Shown here: positions 52,641 through 64,000 of the stretch, in pieces
Numbering within the stretch: the stretch's first letter is position 1
Layout: each line of letters starts with the position of its first letter
Assembly: GCA_946807835.1 (NCBI GenBank)
Contig: OX327684.1
Location: 14,346,501 to 14,410,500, forward strand
Length of the DNA: 64,000 nt
Origin: Ailanthus altissimus
Lineage: Eukaryota > Streptophyta > Magnoliopsida > Sapindales > Simaroubaceae
Direction of reading: 5' to 3'
Notes under the pieces: model-generated
What the model was told of the DNA's origin: nothing
Database searches by the model: none
Seen by the model: the letters and a program-made list of their open reading frames with translations, nothing else
Translations under genes and position numbers: made by a program

Positions 52641-54438
52641 AATGAATTTTATCTCAAGGAGATGAATGATCAAAGAGTATTTGTAATCATTATAAATAAT
52701 ATGGACATAATCAAGAAACATAAGTCTGTATTACTTTACATAGCAATTGATATATGAGTTTTACTTTTGGTTTATGTTGTTTCAATGGAGTTGTATGTTT
52801 GTTTGTAAAACTTAAATTGATATTCAATCTCATTTCCTTTGGTTTACTTTAATTTTTTTTTGTTTGATTGTTAAATATAATTAATTATATTCATTTACTA
52901 AAATTTTGGCAGAATTTCTCTTATTTTATGGATATTACCAAATTTGTAGATCATTAATATTTTTATACAATTTGTATAGCTATACATCATCTATGTACGC
53001 ATCTACTAAATACAAAAATAACATACAATTATATAAAATAAATGTGTGTGTATATATATAACATTTTGCATATTTATACAAAATATTTGTACACATCCAT
53101 CAAATACAATGACAACTGACAAGAATAAAGCATAATTGTACATCTATACATCATTTCAAGGCATATGTTTATAAATCTATGACTATTTTTTTTCTCTAAA
53201 AAGAGTATTAGTATTAAGGTTGAAAGCAAATAATCAACCTAACATTAGGTATTCAATGAACATACAAGTGAATATATCACAGTCCCGACTTTAAGCTCTC
53301 TACTGAGGTACACCTTCTTAAACGTATGACCATGAACGGTGGTGTATCTTCATTTATTTCTTCCATAAACTCATAAAATTTATATTTGCGGAGATAAAAT
53401 GACATAAGAATACATAGAAGTGATAAAAACTTCTATCGGTTGGTCAGAATATACACTAATACAGGAATGGTAGAGTGTAATTCTCCTATAAAGTAAATTG
53501 ACCTCCGCCCCAAACTACTACTCCTGTTTATAATTTAAGGGGATATATACCTATACAAATAATTGTAGTTTTATTATGAACTAATTGTAGTCTAAATAGT
53601 AAAAAAAAATTATTCTTTTATATCTATTACCTTATCTATCTCAGTTTGCAATTTACTATCAAGTAAATCCTCTTTCACTCTTAGGCCATGTGATAACAAC
53701 AAGTCCTATTGGATACTATCTAGTGCAAGGGCATACTCTTGGTGCAAACATCTAATGAACTTTTAAAATCAAATATATAACATTAAATTAAAATAATTAT
53801 ATTAACAAATTTATAACTAATGTAAACAATAGTCAAGGAAAAGTTTTACAAAAATAAAATATGCATCTATAATTGTGTAATCCTATGAGTACACCTTTCT
53901 CATACTTATGCCGAGGTTGAGGACCAACTTTAGATACTTATTAATATGCTACAAAATCCCACATAATGTATATAAGTATTGATATTATTGATTTATAGTT
54001 TAAATAAAGATCAAATAAAATGTTCTTACAAAATAATCAAGCCAATTATGCAGGAGCTTATTAAACCATTTGAATCAACATCGGGCCTATGTAATGAAAC
54101 ACACTCTTGACCATCCTCAATCCAAGCCTGAATTTTTGCATATGTGGCCAAGTTTATTGGTCATACGCGCCTATGTTGGGTGTTGATTTATTAAGGGTGC
54201 ATGTATGTGGTATTATGTGTTTATCAACAAAATATACATATCTCATACATATATATGCACAACAAAAGTATAAATATTTACAGTAAATATAATTATTACA
54301 TATTAATCAAATTAATAACAAAATTGAGAATTAACCCTTGAAGCCTTTAAATCAAAATTGTTTGAAGTTCACCTAAAATGTAAACTTTGTCAATCTTAAT
54401 AATCAACAAGGGTGCATTGATTATCTAGAATGACAGCA

Positions 54439-56281
54439 TGTTAATGCAGCAAATTGTTTAACAAGTTAAACTTAAGTTTTTTTTCTTTGATTAACACTTA
54501 TTTTTGCTTAATTGGTTTTAAGCCTAATAAAAAGAAAACTTGATTTTAAATTCAACAATTGAATTCCAAATAATAAAACAATTTTTCTTTCTCTTTCTCT
54601 TTTATTTTTGATAGGCCAAACACTTAGCAAAAATAATCTTAACTTATAAAATTTTGTTTCATTTTGCAAATATATACAAATGAATTTTATTTTATTTTAA
54701 TTTCACCTAATTTGAATTTGCATTTAACTTAACCTAATCATAGTTAACATTTAATCGTAGTTAAATTACTTTAACTTAACCCTTAAGTTAAATAAATATT
54801 TAAAATCTAATCCTAGTTAACTAACTTAATCATGGTTAGGTTAACCTTTACTTAACCATAAGGTTAATTTAACTTAATCATATGGTTAATTTTTAACTAT
54901 AGTTAAGCTAAATTATTTATTTAACTATTAAATAAATAAATATTTAATTTAATTATTTAACAATTAAATAATCATTAAGTGAAATTACTTTTATGTCCAT
55001 ACTAAATTACCAAGTTAACATAAAGTGAGTCTCACTATTTAATCATATATTTTAATTAACTTAACTTTAGTAAATTCTTAGATTTTACTGTATTAAACTA
55101 TTCAATACGGTATACTACCCAAGTGCACAAAAAATACATTTTATATTAGGACTCCCTAGGTCCACGCTCAATTCGTCAAATGGAACTATTCTATAAGTCC
55201 GTGATTGATGCTCCTTGCACACGTCACGGATATTACAAATCAGCACGTTAGACCATATATGTTGAGGTTACTACATATTCGTATAATCCTTCCGTTATTA
55301 TATCATGGATGGGCGGGATATAGATCATCACTGTCAAATCTCCCTAAACTCATCTGTAAACGTATCTCTAGATTTGTATCTTAATAAATAATATACACAA
55401 ACACTTTTGATATATTGTTAAACCTTGTAATAAACTCTTTTTTCGGGTTTATTGCTTATGGTCATAAGACTTTGTAAGATATAATCTCGAAGCATCGGAT
55501 ATACAACCTACCTATGTAAGCTAGCGGATCCCGTATCTACGCATATCGAACTCCATAAGCATTGAACCATATATAGTGATAGGCAGTGGTCAAACCATGA
55601 AAGGTCTCAGATATACGTGGAACCAAAGTATAGTGGATCACCTACAAGCCCACCGTGGTGTTCAGGTTGAAGGACTAGGAATACTACTCAACTCTAGATA
55701 TCATTCATTTGACGGATTCATAGGATATCTATTGGGGTCCTTGTGAGTCTGTTCAGTATCCAGTCTTGACTGAATACTTATATGTCTATACGAGCTTCCA
55801 CTAAGCTCATGGTCAACTAAGAAAAATTATCTGTACAATATAGATATAGACATATACTAATCTATATAATAGTGATTCACCAATAGATCCGCATTGGTAA
55901 AAATGGATCAGGAACACTATGTTTGAGAACATACTTACATAATGACATTTCTTAGCACTTTTTGCAACTCTTTGCAACTATGTCATTACAAGTAGACTCT
56001 CAAGTCTTTGTCCCATTATAGACAGGGTTCTGATTCTTTAGATCTCGCTGACTCTTATAACCTGCTAACTCTTAACATTTATAACTCTCAACATTGCTAA
56101 CTCTTAGCACTGGTCTAAACTCCTTTAAACCAGATCTGAACTTCTTTCAAATCATACAATGTCTATAGTGTTACAAGCTTTAGTACCATTTAATAAAGGT
56201 TATTAGCGATTTTATAAATATTCATTGTATAAATATTACAAAATAAATATTCATACAAATAAGGAAGTACAAACCTTAACA
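54439..56281 (-). mobile_element. Probable solo LTR inside the Ulp1-like pseudogene
   Basis: Begins TGTTAATGCAGC and ends ACCTTAACA (TGTTAA...TTAACA ends). The 1.84 kb between has no coding signal, is less AT-rich than the surrounding DNA in its middle, and interrupts the minus-strand gene. Direct 5-bp flanks do not clearly match (CAGCA / GCCCA), so the boundaries and class are uncertain. Confidence 0.4.
54700..54930. repeat. Cluster of TTAACTTAA / AACCATAGTTAA phrases
   Basis: Over a dozen short, partly inverted units (GTTAA, CTTAACC, TCATAGTTAAC, TCATGGTTAGG, CCATAAGGTTAA). They form a local dyad-rich array near one end of the LTR-like insertion. Likely an internal LTR repeat; function unknown. 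Confidence 0.7.
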
Positions 56282-58109
56282 GCCCAAGCACGTCAACCAA
56301 TGCCTCTACTTATAATTCAACCTTTTCTTTTTTGAACTTCTTTTGAAAGGAATTGGTATAAAAAGTGTGTTTAACCCATGAGTTCTTGTACTGGTGACTA
56401 AACATGTTCGTCCCTTATGCAGTAACATCAGGTATAATTTATACACTTGTGGGCCTTTCAGTTATATGTTGTATGTTCAACTACCACTGATGCTGATACT
56501 CAGTCGCTCGAGTTTGTGCCTGAACGTCATTAGTCATACATTCTCTTTCTAAAACAAAACAACATCAATGAATATATTTAGTTGTTATAAATCTATCAAA
56601 TTAAATTTATGTATAAAACCTACCATGGTATGATATAAATCCTCAAACATCCTGAATAACTTGTGGTATTGCATCATGAGACTAATCTGATGCAAGATCT
56701 CTTCTTTGTCCGTGGACATCCTAGTCATCATTTCTTTTTTCATAATGTGTTTAGCTTAAACTGTACATAAGTAATTATAATCAATCTTCACAACATAATA
56801 CTCATCAAACTCAAATAGTAAATAATTGAAATTTTTAATTAAAAATGTACCTTTCCTTTAGAAATTGGCGGGGCTTTGAAAGGGTAGTCACGCTGAACAT
56901 CCATATCATCCTTTAGATCAGTAATTGGATGTTTGACTTCACAATATGGTCTAGATTGAGATCCCCTCTAAATATTCCTGATGGGATACATAACTCCACT
57001 ACTGTTCAACAATCCTCATTCTTCTTATGTTGTTCAAGCACCAACTTCTTATATGCCTCCAAACCTTACACAAAATTACAAAATTGTTAACCATTAACAT
57101 GAATATATATGTGTGAAAATGGTTATATAGTGTAAAAATATAATAAATCTTCATTTTTTTAAGAGAACCTTTTCAACGTCTTTGAACATTGGGTGCCCCT
57201 ACTATATCAATTCAAGATGAATGAAAATCGATCATCTTTCTTACACACAAATAATGATCCACATATTAAAATCACCTCATAGATCCAAACTTGAGATAAT
57301 AAAAAAATAACAATGTCACATCAATAAATAGTTGTTTAAATATTTTCTCCGCCTTTCAATGTAATAATGAATCGATAGAATTACTCACCAGTAATGCAAG
57401 AGATAAATCATATATGTTATATGCTTCCTTTTTCTGACTGCCTATTTTTTTATCTTCATTAATTTTTTTTACTATCGTTATGCTTAAGTTGTCGTAAAGC
57501 ATAACATGCGTAATTATGTCCCATAGGTAGACATTAAACTCATTCAAATTATCCATAAACCTAAGCATAAAATACTAGACTTCTCTAAACTTGTCCCGTA
57601 GCACTGACACTCTATGAAAAAAATAAAACAAACAAATTTTTACAGTATATGTGTCATCATCAACACTCAAATCTATCGTAGCGAACTACATATCTAAGTC
57701 CTTATAGGTCAAATCCCTTTTATTTCTAAAATTTTTAACCCACGGTCTATTTTTACGTTTTTTGTTCCACTCTTTGACTGAGGGATAATCTCTCATCTTC
57801 AACCCCGTAATCAAATAGAAATTTAAATAGAAGAATCTAATATGCTTTTAATATACCAAAAACCAAAATTCTTCATATGAGTTTTACGCATGCATTTGTA
57901 TTAATAATATCTTATACACTAATATACCGGAGAATGAGATATCATACACATCCAGAAAATGATCTCAATATGTAGTCCTAAATAATTCCTCCTGTCTATG
58001 CATCAACTTATGCCTAATGGCATTTATAGCCCATAACTTCGAATAAACAGTGGTCAAAAGTTTTTAAAACTAAAAATGATTTCGACAAGTTTTGCATCCT
58101 AAAAGAGAA

Positions 58110-58560
58110 ATAAATTCATTAATGCATGAGCAATTAATGAAATAAATTAAACCAATTAATAAAAAATAATTATTTTTATAACAAATTAAATAAAGCATTA
58201 AATATTAAGTTTAATTAATTAATTAAAATAACAGCAAAAATTAATAAAACAATATTCACAAAATAAATTAAACAATTAAATGTATTAATTTTTTATTAAT
58301 TAATAATATAATATTATTTAATTTATTAATTTATTAATTTATAAATAAGTAGCGAATTCATTATTTTAATTAAATTAATTGCAAACTAAAATATATTTAA
58401 ATAATTAAACAATTAAATTTGTTTATTTTTAAAAATAAACTCAAAAATAAATTATTAAGATAACAAATAAATAATTTTATTAATTAATAACATAATATTT
58501 ATTTATTTATTATTTTATAAGTAAATAAATAATATATAATTTAATTAAAAACTTAAAAGT
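58110..58560. other. Very AT-rich stretch in MULE
   Basis: Almost only A and T with TTAATTAATT and AATAAATTAAA phrases; resembles an intron or matrix-attachment-like DNA. No feature beyond composition. Confidence 0.5.
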
Positions 58561-58800
58561 ATTCGAAGCACCATATGGTAGCACGAGAGGAGCCACGTGG
58601 CCACTTTGCATTAAGTGCATGTGCGGAGGCCAAAATATAGCGATTTCTCCCATTTTTTGACCTTCCAAATCATTTTTCTACCCATTCTTAAAAAATAAAC
58701 ACATTTTTCATAATATTTATTCATTTTACATATTATTACATTATAAATTATTATTAACCAAAAAGATTCATGAACGATCCCAACTTGGGAAGTAAGGATC

Positions 58801-59052
58801 TTGGAGTTTAAGAAGCAGTTCAGCAACACGCAAAGAAGGGTTGGAGTGCCCGAACAACTCAAGACCAAGCAAAGGGATAATGAACCTGTCACAGAGTTCA
58901 TTGCAAGGTGGAGAGCCCCTACTTTTGTCTATCCCCAGAAGTTTACTCAGGAAGAACTCCTTAAGATGTGCATGAACAACTTTAGGCACGACTTGTCGTC
59001 AATACTCCTACCCCAAACCTTTAAGGGATTTGACGACTTGTGCACGTACTAA
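58801..59052 (+). CDS. Gag-like capsid fragment, 83 aa, inside MULE
   Basis: Open stretch with EFKKQFSNTQRR, RDNEPVTEFIARWR, KFTQEELLKMCMNNF and DLSSILLPQTFKGFDDL, a pattern typical of Ty3/gypsy gag (retrotransposon gag domain: FxxRWR ... L...F...L). No pol sequence follows and no LTR is nearby, so it is a fragment, either captured by the MULE or part of a lost insertion. Base composition is more GC-rich and the frame is better preserved than the rest of the MULE. Confidence 0.5.
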   Translation: MEFKKQFSNTQRRVGVPEQLKTKQRDNEPVTEFIARWRAPTFVYPQKFTQEELLKMCMNNFRHDLSSILLPQTFKGFDDLCTY

Positions 59053-59265
59053 GTATTAGCCATTTTTCAATGAAAATATAACGGTTGGTTTGAGAGAGTT
59101 TTTGTGTGTGTTTTGATGAGAAATACTAAATTTCGGGAGACATAGTCCAAGCCCGGTTGCAAAAGGGTCTAATATTGGGATTTGTATCTAAGAAAGATTA
59201 AAAAATTAAAATATATCTAAAAAGGAATTAACTTTAAATTTAGGGACCATTTCTGAAAATTTTCC

Positions 59266-60297
59266 AATTATCCCATGTTTGGACTTGCTAGCATTATTTT
59301 AAAAAAATAGTGTGTTGCCTGCCTCGAAACATACACCCCGTAAAGGCTAGTCTTCCATGTACTTTTTTTTGTCTGTTAATTTAATCTCAAAACATCTAAG
59401 TAGCTTGTTTATCTAGTATTACCAATCTCAAAATCCCTAACTGATTTGCTAAGATTTTAGCTTATTTAATATTTGAAAGCAACTGAGCCAATCCCATAAG
59501 AACCTCAGCTTCTCTCTCTCTTGGTGATATATTTTCTTTTTAAAAAATTAAAAAAAAAAATTGCATTCCACTTCTGCTAAACCATCAACGAAGAAAGAAT
59601 TAAAATTCCCATCAAAGAATTTGATTTGGACTAATCCTCCATATCTTGATTTGGCCAGACGGCTTTCTTTTTTCCCGTAACGTGGCCAGCTAGGATTTGA
59701 TTCTGATGTTTATCTTATTGTTGATGTTGTTGTGATGTATGCTTGTAGAAAAATAGTTCATATATAAATTTTAGAGGGGTCCATGCCAGACTTCCATCGT
59801 TTTTCTTTCAGTTCTTCTCCTTGCAACTGAAAGACAAAGGAAAAAGCATTTAAAAGAAAAAGAAAAACAATTTCTTTTGAGGCCTCAATGAATGGAATTA
59901 TCCAATACTTCACATCTTATAAGATTTGACCAAAGCAGAAATTTGATTTGTGGTTCCACTGAATTAAATAAATGGGAATCTGATACAGCTATTGCACGTG
60001 ATAATTAAATCACAAATGACTGTCAATCTCCTTCTTTGACTTGTCTTTGTTAACATCATTTACAATCATTTACAATCATCTTACATCATCTACAATTCAT
60101 GTCCTATATGTTACATAAGTGATAAACGACTCAATTTCAGAGGATAGGATGAAAGGATTCAACATATAGAGAAACATATTTATAAAATGGTAACAAGCCA
60201 AACCCTATAAGTTTTACGCACGCGAGAACAAAGTTAGCAGGAGTCATTTTGTGAATTGATTTAAACATCAGCTAATTGAGTGTATATATTTATGTAC
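59266..60297. other. Host DNA after MULE, including anchor block
   Basis: Contains the duplicated anchor (59410-59710), then single-copy DNA without recognisable genes up to the Athila-like LTR. Confidence 0.5.
59410..59710. repeat. Duplicated anchor block, copy 2
   Basis: Partner of 3140-3430, same orientation, diverged. Marks the far end of the segment duplicated together with the small-protein gene. Confidence 0.65.
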
Positions 60298-61624
60298 TGA
60301 TAAGTACATTTTATATATTATATTATATCTTTTATAATTTTGTATTTATTTATTTTGAGCATAAGTATTAAACTTTTTATGTATGTTAATACTATTTTAT
60401 AAGTTTAAAGTTAACAAATTATTTCATATGAGAATTTAAATAAAATAAAATAAAATATCAAATATATTACAATAAATTACTATAATTAATTACTACAGTG
60501 GCCGTAAATATTATTTTACTATAGTGACCACACTTAGGCGCCAATTGAGCTTCCTTGGCAAAATGTTTAGCGCCTAAACGTCGCCAACACCAAATCAACT
60601 TTGAAGTTTGTGCTCTAATATTTAAGCTTATTTTTGAAGTCTATCAAAATAAAATTAAAAGCATTACTTGTCGAAGAGGAGAGAACACGAAATTAGAGAG
60701 TGAAACAAATGATTTTTAGTGAGAAAGCACTTTAGAGCTTGGATTCTTGGAGAATTGGAAATTGAAGACCCAAAAAGACATTTTCAATTAATTTTCTCTT
60801 TCCTCTTTCTTATTTACTTTAATTTAGAGTTATATTTATAGTTTGTGTTACTTTAATCATAGTTACTCTTCTAAACTATTGGATTATTGTGATTTTGACT
60901 ATGATTGACTAAATTTCTTATTCTACAGCTTGATGTAACTCTACCATATATTATATTTAAATATTTTTAGTTGATTAATAACTATTTCTTGTGTTATTCA
61001 TTTGCCTATTGACTAATAACTATTTTTTATGTTATCCATTTGTATTTTTCTAGATTAAGGCTTCTAGTTTGATTAACATATTGACAAGATGATTTAGACT
61101 TGTAGGTTGTATACTTATAAAAGATTAACCCATTTGTTGGACTTGAAAAGTATAACTTTAGCTTTTATTGAATTGAGAGACTAATAAAACTTTGGTAATC
61201 AATTAAGGGATTTTGAATGCATGTCTAGATAGACAAGTTAGATAAATATATCAACTTGAATATATATGCATACGATCTCATTTGACACTTAGGAGAGATA
61301 ATGAGAATAATATTGAATACCTTGACTAGTGAATTTATAAGAGTAGTTGTTAATCACTAAAACATAAAGAACATAGGAAATATATAGTGAAACCAAGACC
61401 TTATAACCATTTATCATAGATTTCTTACCTCCTAAATTATTAAATTGTTAGTTTAAGCCTCTTTATTTTCATTAATCATCCTATAATTAAAACTTTACCT
61501 AGATAAAGTTAGGTTGTTAATATTATAATAGTAGGAATTAATTTAGAAGACCAATCCTTGCGGAAAAGACTTCTCATCACTTTATTACTTGCTCATGCAT
61601 TTACTGTTATATTTATGTGTATCA
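60298..61624 (+). repeat. 5' LTR of an Athila-type Gypsy element
   Basis: Starts TGATAAGTACATTTTATAT, a start style common in Athila LTRs, and ends GTATCA 18 bases before a decayed tRNA-Asp-type primer site. About 1.33 kb. The 3' LTR is beyond the window. Confidence 0.75.
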
Positions 61625-61642
61625 GTTTTACAAATAGATTTT

Positions 61643-61659
61643 TGGCATCGTTGCGGGGA
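61643..61659 (+). other. Athila-type primer binding site
   Basis: TGGCATCGTTGCGGGGA differs at a few bases from the TGGCGCCGTTGCCGGGGA site of Athila and related elements, complementary to tRNA-Asp. It sits 18 bases after the LTR end. Confidence 0.75.
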
Positions 61660-61799
61660 TTGTAAATTTGTAATTTTTTCTAATATTATGGATAAGCAGC
61701 TTAATTTTAATTTAGGCATTTGTTTTTCTTTTATTCTTATTGAGTTTTGGTTGTTGTGAGTGTTTTAAAAGTGTATGCAAAGAGCTTATAACTTAAAGC

Positions 61800-63500
61800 T
61801 ATTTCCTTTTGATTTAAAAATTGAACGCACTTTATAGAGGCTTAATAGAGAAAGGAGGAATCTAGCTCATGCTAGTGCTGACGATGACAACAACCATAGG
61901 CCTTGCAAGATTATTTCAAGCCTGTGGTTAATGATAACTACTCAGGGATTAGGCGTCAAGGAGTCAATGCGAACAATTTGGAGTTGAAGTTGGCCCTCAT
62001 TAGCATGGTGCAAGAGATTGTCATGTTCTTAGAGATATGAGACACCATCAAGATAAATGGAGTTTTGAAGGATGTCATTCGACTACGCTTGTTCCCTTTC
62101 CTTCTTAAGGATAAAGTGATGGGTTGGCTCAAATTCTTGCAACCAGAGAGTATTGCAACATGGGAATAGCTAGCACAAAAGCTCTTTACCAAGTTTTTTC
62201 CACCATCAAAGACTTCTTAACTCCGAGGTGAGATAGCTCAATTTTAGCAAATGGACTTCTAGCCACCCTATAAAGCTTGGGAGCAATTCAAAGACCTTAT
62301 TTAGAACTGACTTCAACATGCATACCAAGATTGGTTACAAATTTAACTTTTCTACAATGGAATAAATGGCCAAACTAGAACTATTGTAGATATGAAGACA
62401 AAGGGTACTTTATTGTCAAAATTGCAGAAAAAGCTCAAATCTTGTTAGAGAAGATGGCTTATGACAACTACCAATAGCTTAATGAGAGGTCTATTATAAA
62501 GAAGGCCAGCAGAATACACGAAGTTGGCCGCATAGTTACAATTTTAGCTTAAGTCTCGGCATTGACCAATCCAATTTCTACATTCAATGCTAGATGGGCC
62601 TTAACAAGCAAAGATCCGGCGAGGGTTACAAATGTATCCTACACCTGTAAAGGGAGTGAACCAGAATAAGTGCAATATGTTGACAACTGAAACTTCAACT
62701 ACTGGAGTAATAACTTACTCATTAGCATCTGAGATTTCTCAATCATGAGAATAGTAACATAAGAAATGCACTACAATCTTCTCCCGGGTTTAATCAACCG
62801 ATAATTGAGAAGAAACTCTTATTGGAAGACCTCTTGTGTACTTTTATTGTTAAGACAAGAGAAAATTTCAATAAAGATGAGGATTGACAACATCAAGACG
62901 CATTACACTATATTGAATGCCACATTGAAGTCACAAGAGGTATAAGTTGGCCAACTTGCTAATGCAGTTAATGACAAATCTTCCGGCAAGTTCTCAAGTG
63001 ACACATAGCCTAACCTAATGGAGCATTGCAAGGCTATCACTCTTAGGACTGGAAAGGAAGTGGAAGGTCTAAATTCAAAGGAGAGTGAAGGGGATAAGAA
63101 GGAAGTTGAACCAAAACCACAAAAAAGTGAATTTAAAGCCCAACTCCATTTCTTTTTCGGATAATCCTCTATTATTACTCATCCATTATTGTATCCTTAA
63201 CGGTTCCAAAAGAAGAAATTGAATGCTTAATTCTCTAACTTCCTTGAAGTCTTCAAGAAATTCACATAAATACCTATTTTATGGTTGCTTTGGAGTAAAT
63301 GTTGAACTATGTAAAATTCATGAAAGAAATTATGTCAAAGAAAAGAAAATTGGAGGAGTATGAGACGGTCAAGTTAACAGAGAAGTATAGTACAATTCTT
63401 CAATGGAAGTCACTTCAAAATTTAAAAGAGGTTTACCATCTTTTGCACTATTGGTGATTTTACTTTTGAGCAAGCCTTTTGTGATCTTAAAGAAAGCATC
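61800..63500 (+). pseudogene. Athila-type gag and protease start, decayed
   Basis: Frames broken by many stops give YSGIRRQGVNANNLELK (about 61940), DTIKINGVLKDVIRLRLFPF, KFFPPSKTS and QIGQLA-like segments, then CKAITLRTGKEVEGLNS (about 63028) and, after it, NFLEVFKKFT and CTIGDFTFEQAFCDLKESINL (about 63448-63505). The last corresponds to the protease region of Athila, where the family has CTIG...ALCDLGAS and the catalytic Asp is the one in CDL. Nothing translatable remains. Confidence 0.75.
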
Positions 63501-63505
63501 AATCT

Positions 63506-64000
63506 TATATGAAAAGACCTGCCCCGCAATATTCTAAAACTTTTGGGGCATATTTCAAATGCTATGTTGTGATCCTCATACACTTTTATTTCATAAAAAA
63601 TTCTGCAAAAATTTCAACAAACCTTTTCCTATTTTTCAAAAATTTATCTTTAAAATATATGATAAACACATAAATATATAACTTTAAATAGCGTTTCTCC
63701 TACTACTATGTCAACAAAATAAAGTGCATAAATTGATCTTAAATTAAAACATATAAAGTCTCAATGTAAAATTGCTTACCATAAAGTGCATTTCATAAAT
63801 AATAGTTAGATAATGAATAGAATAACCTATGATAACTCATGTACTCGCGTATAAGTATCTAAAATCTACCATCATATCTTTTCTTAGCTAAATATGATCA
63901 AACACATTTTGTATTTAAAACTATTGGAGTTGGTACTTGTTAGGGTCGGTGTTTACGTGCCATCCTTGAATGTACATATACTTGTGTATTTATACAAGTG
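63506..64000. other. Unassigned DNA replacing the expected Athila pol
   Basis: The match to Athila stops abruptly after SINL and the rest shows no gag-pol similarity. The plus strand starts with GACCTGCCCCGCAATATTC, which in reverse (GGGGCAGGTC) resembles the end of a Gypsy LTR, so another minus-strand LTR may begin here and leave the window. Confidence 0.35.

Larger units (their letters stand above)
53190..58100 (-). pseudogene. Ulp1-like peptidase gene with DUF1985 domain, captured in MULE
   Basis: The minus strand from 58095 to 57345 reads as a DUF1985 domain across frames: HFLDVYDISFSGILVYKILL, HIRF...FYLITGL, then NEFNVYLWDII and AYNIYDLSLALLVSNSIDSL (within the open stretch 57356-57568). 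At the far end, SRDCDIFTCMFIEYLMLG (53243-53310) matches the catalytic Cys region of C48/Ulp1 peptidases, where the family has a DCGVF..CxFxEYL pattern. Between them lie introns or decayed coding DNA and a 1.8 kb insertion. In KAONASHI MULEs this protein is thought to remove SUMO-like modifiers; its role in transposition is unknown. The copy is non-functional. Confidence 0.7.
49819..59265. mobile_element. Degenerate MULE of the KAONASHI (Ulp1-carrying) type, ~9.4 kb
   Basis: The left end GGGAAAGTTTTAGAAATGAC and the reverse complement of the right end (GGAAAATTTTCAGAAATGG) match, and similarity continues inward for about 110 bases with gaps. Such GGGAAA...AGAAATGACC ends are typical of plant Mutator-like elements. 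Inside lie a MURA-type transposase (plus strand, left half) and a convergent DUF1985/Ulp1-peptidase gene (minus strand, right half), the layout described for KAONASHI MULEs. An LTR-like insertion and a gag-like fragment lie within. The 9-bp target duplication is not recognisable. Divergence of ends and many stops indicate an old copy. Confidence 0.65.
60298..64000 (+). mobile_element. Athila-type Ty3/gypsy element, 5' part (cut by window end)
   Basis: LTR, primer site, and a gag region with several Athila hallmarks. The pol region lies outside or has been displaced by another insertion that seems to start at about 63500. Confidence 0.75.

Noticed and set aside
1..64000. CRISPR array, operon or other prokaryotic system
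   Set aside because: The sequence is plant nuclear DNA. Repeats are transposon-derived, and no regularly spaced identical repeats with unique spacers were seen.

Overview
This 64 kb window is AT-rich nuclear DNA of a flowering plant, almost certainly a eudicot. The evidence is a dense set of typical plant transposons (Ty1/copia, Ty3/gypsy including an Athila-type element, an L1-type LINE, CACTA, and MULE with a captured Ulp1/DUF1985 gene) plus fragments of plant-only genes (a COI1-like F-box receptor, a B2-type cyclin, a SEPALLATA-like MADS factor). I cannot name the species. No tRNA, rRNA or CRISPR was seen.

Host genes are sparse. The best-supported is a pair of 72-residue basic proteins encoded at 695-913 and 35616-35834. 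They have recognisably related promoters (both with TATAAATGAACCCC) and related 3' flanks. A second anchor shared by the two copies (3140-3430 and 59410-59710) shows that a whole segment was duplicated in direct orientation. The distance from gene to anchor is about 2.3 kb in copy 1 and about 24 kb in copy 2, because copy 2 received a Copia element, a hairpin repeat, a CACTA element and a MULE.

Layout: 1-386, probable end of a MULE-like element with GC-containing repeats. 400-3500, gene copy 1 with a long poly-C tract. 3508-6638, a large inverted-repeat element whose right arm lies in a direct duplication. 7762-30650, one Gypsy (chromovirus, Reina-like) element turned into a nest: Copia-1 (minus strand) sits inside its 5' LTR, a 2.7 kb solo LTR inside gag, Copia-2 (5' end lost) between protease and reverse transcriptase, and an apparently intact LINE inside integrase with an 18-bp target duplication. 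30651-35290, old repeats and non-coding DNA. 35293-36406, gene copy 2. 36407-42151, Copia-3 with both LTRs. 42369-42890, a long hairpin. 44283-49085, a CACTA element with a TAT target duplication carrying pieces of at least three host genes. 49819-59265, a degenerate 9.4 kb MULE with transposase and a convergent Ulp1-like gene. 60298 to the end, the 5' LTR, primer site and decayed gag of an Athila-type element cut by the window edge.

All long open frames outside the 72-residue pair belong to transposons. Only the LINE has both proteins uninterrupted. The most notable finds are the CACTA element that captured COI1, cyclin B2 and MADS fragments (two with a splice-donor GT still at the expected exon edge), the intact LINE with overlapping ATGA stop/start, and the duplicated small-protein gene whose second copy was taken apart by transposons.
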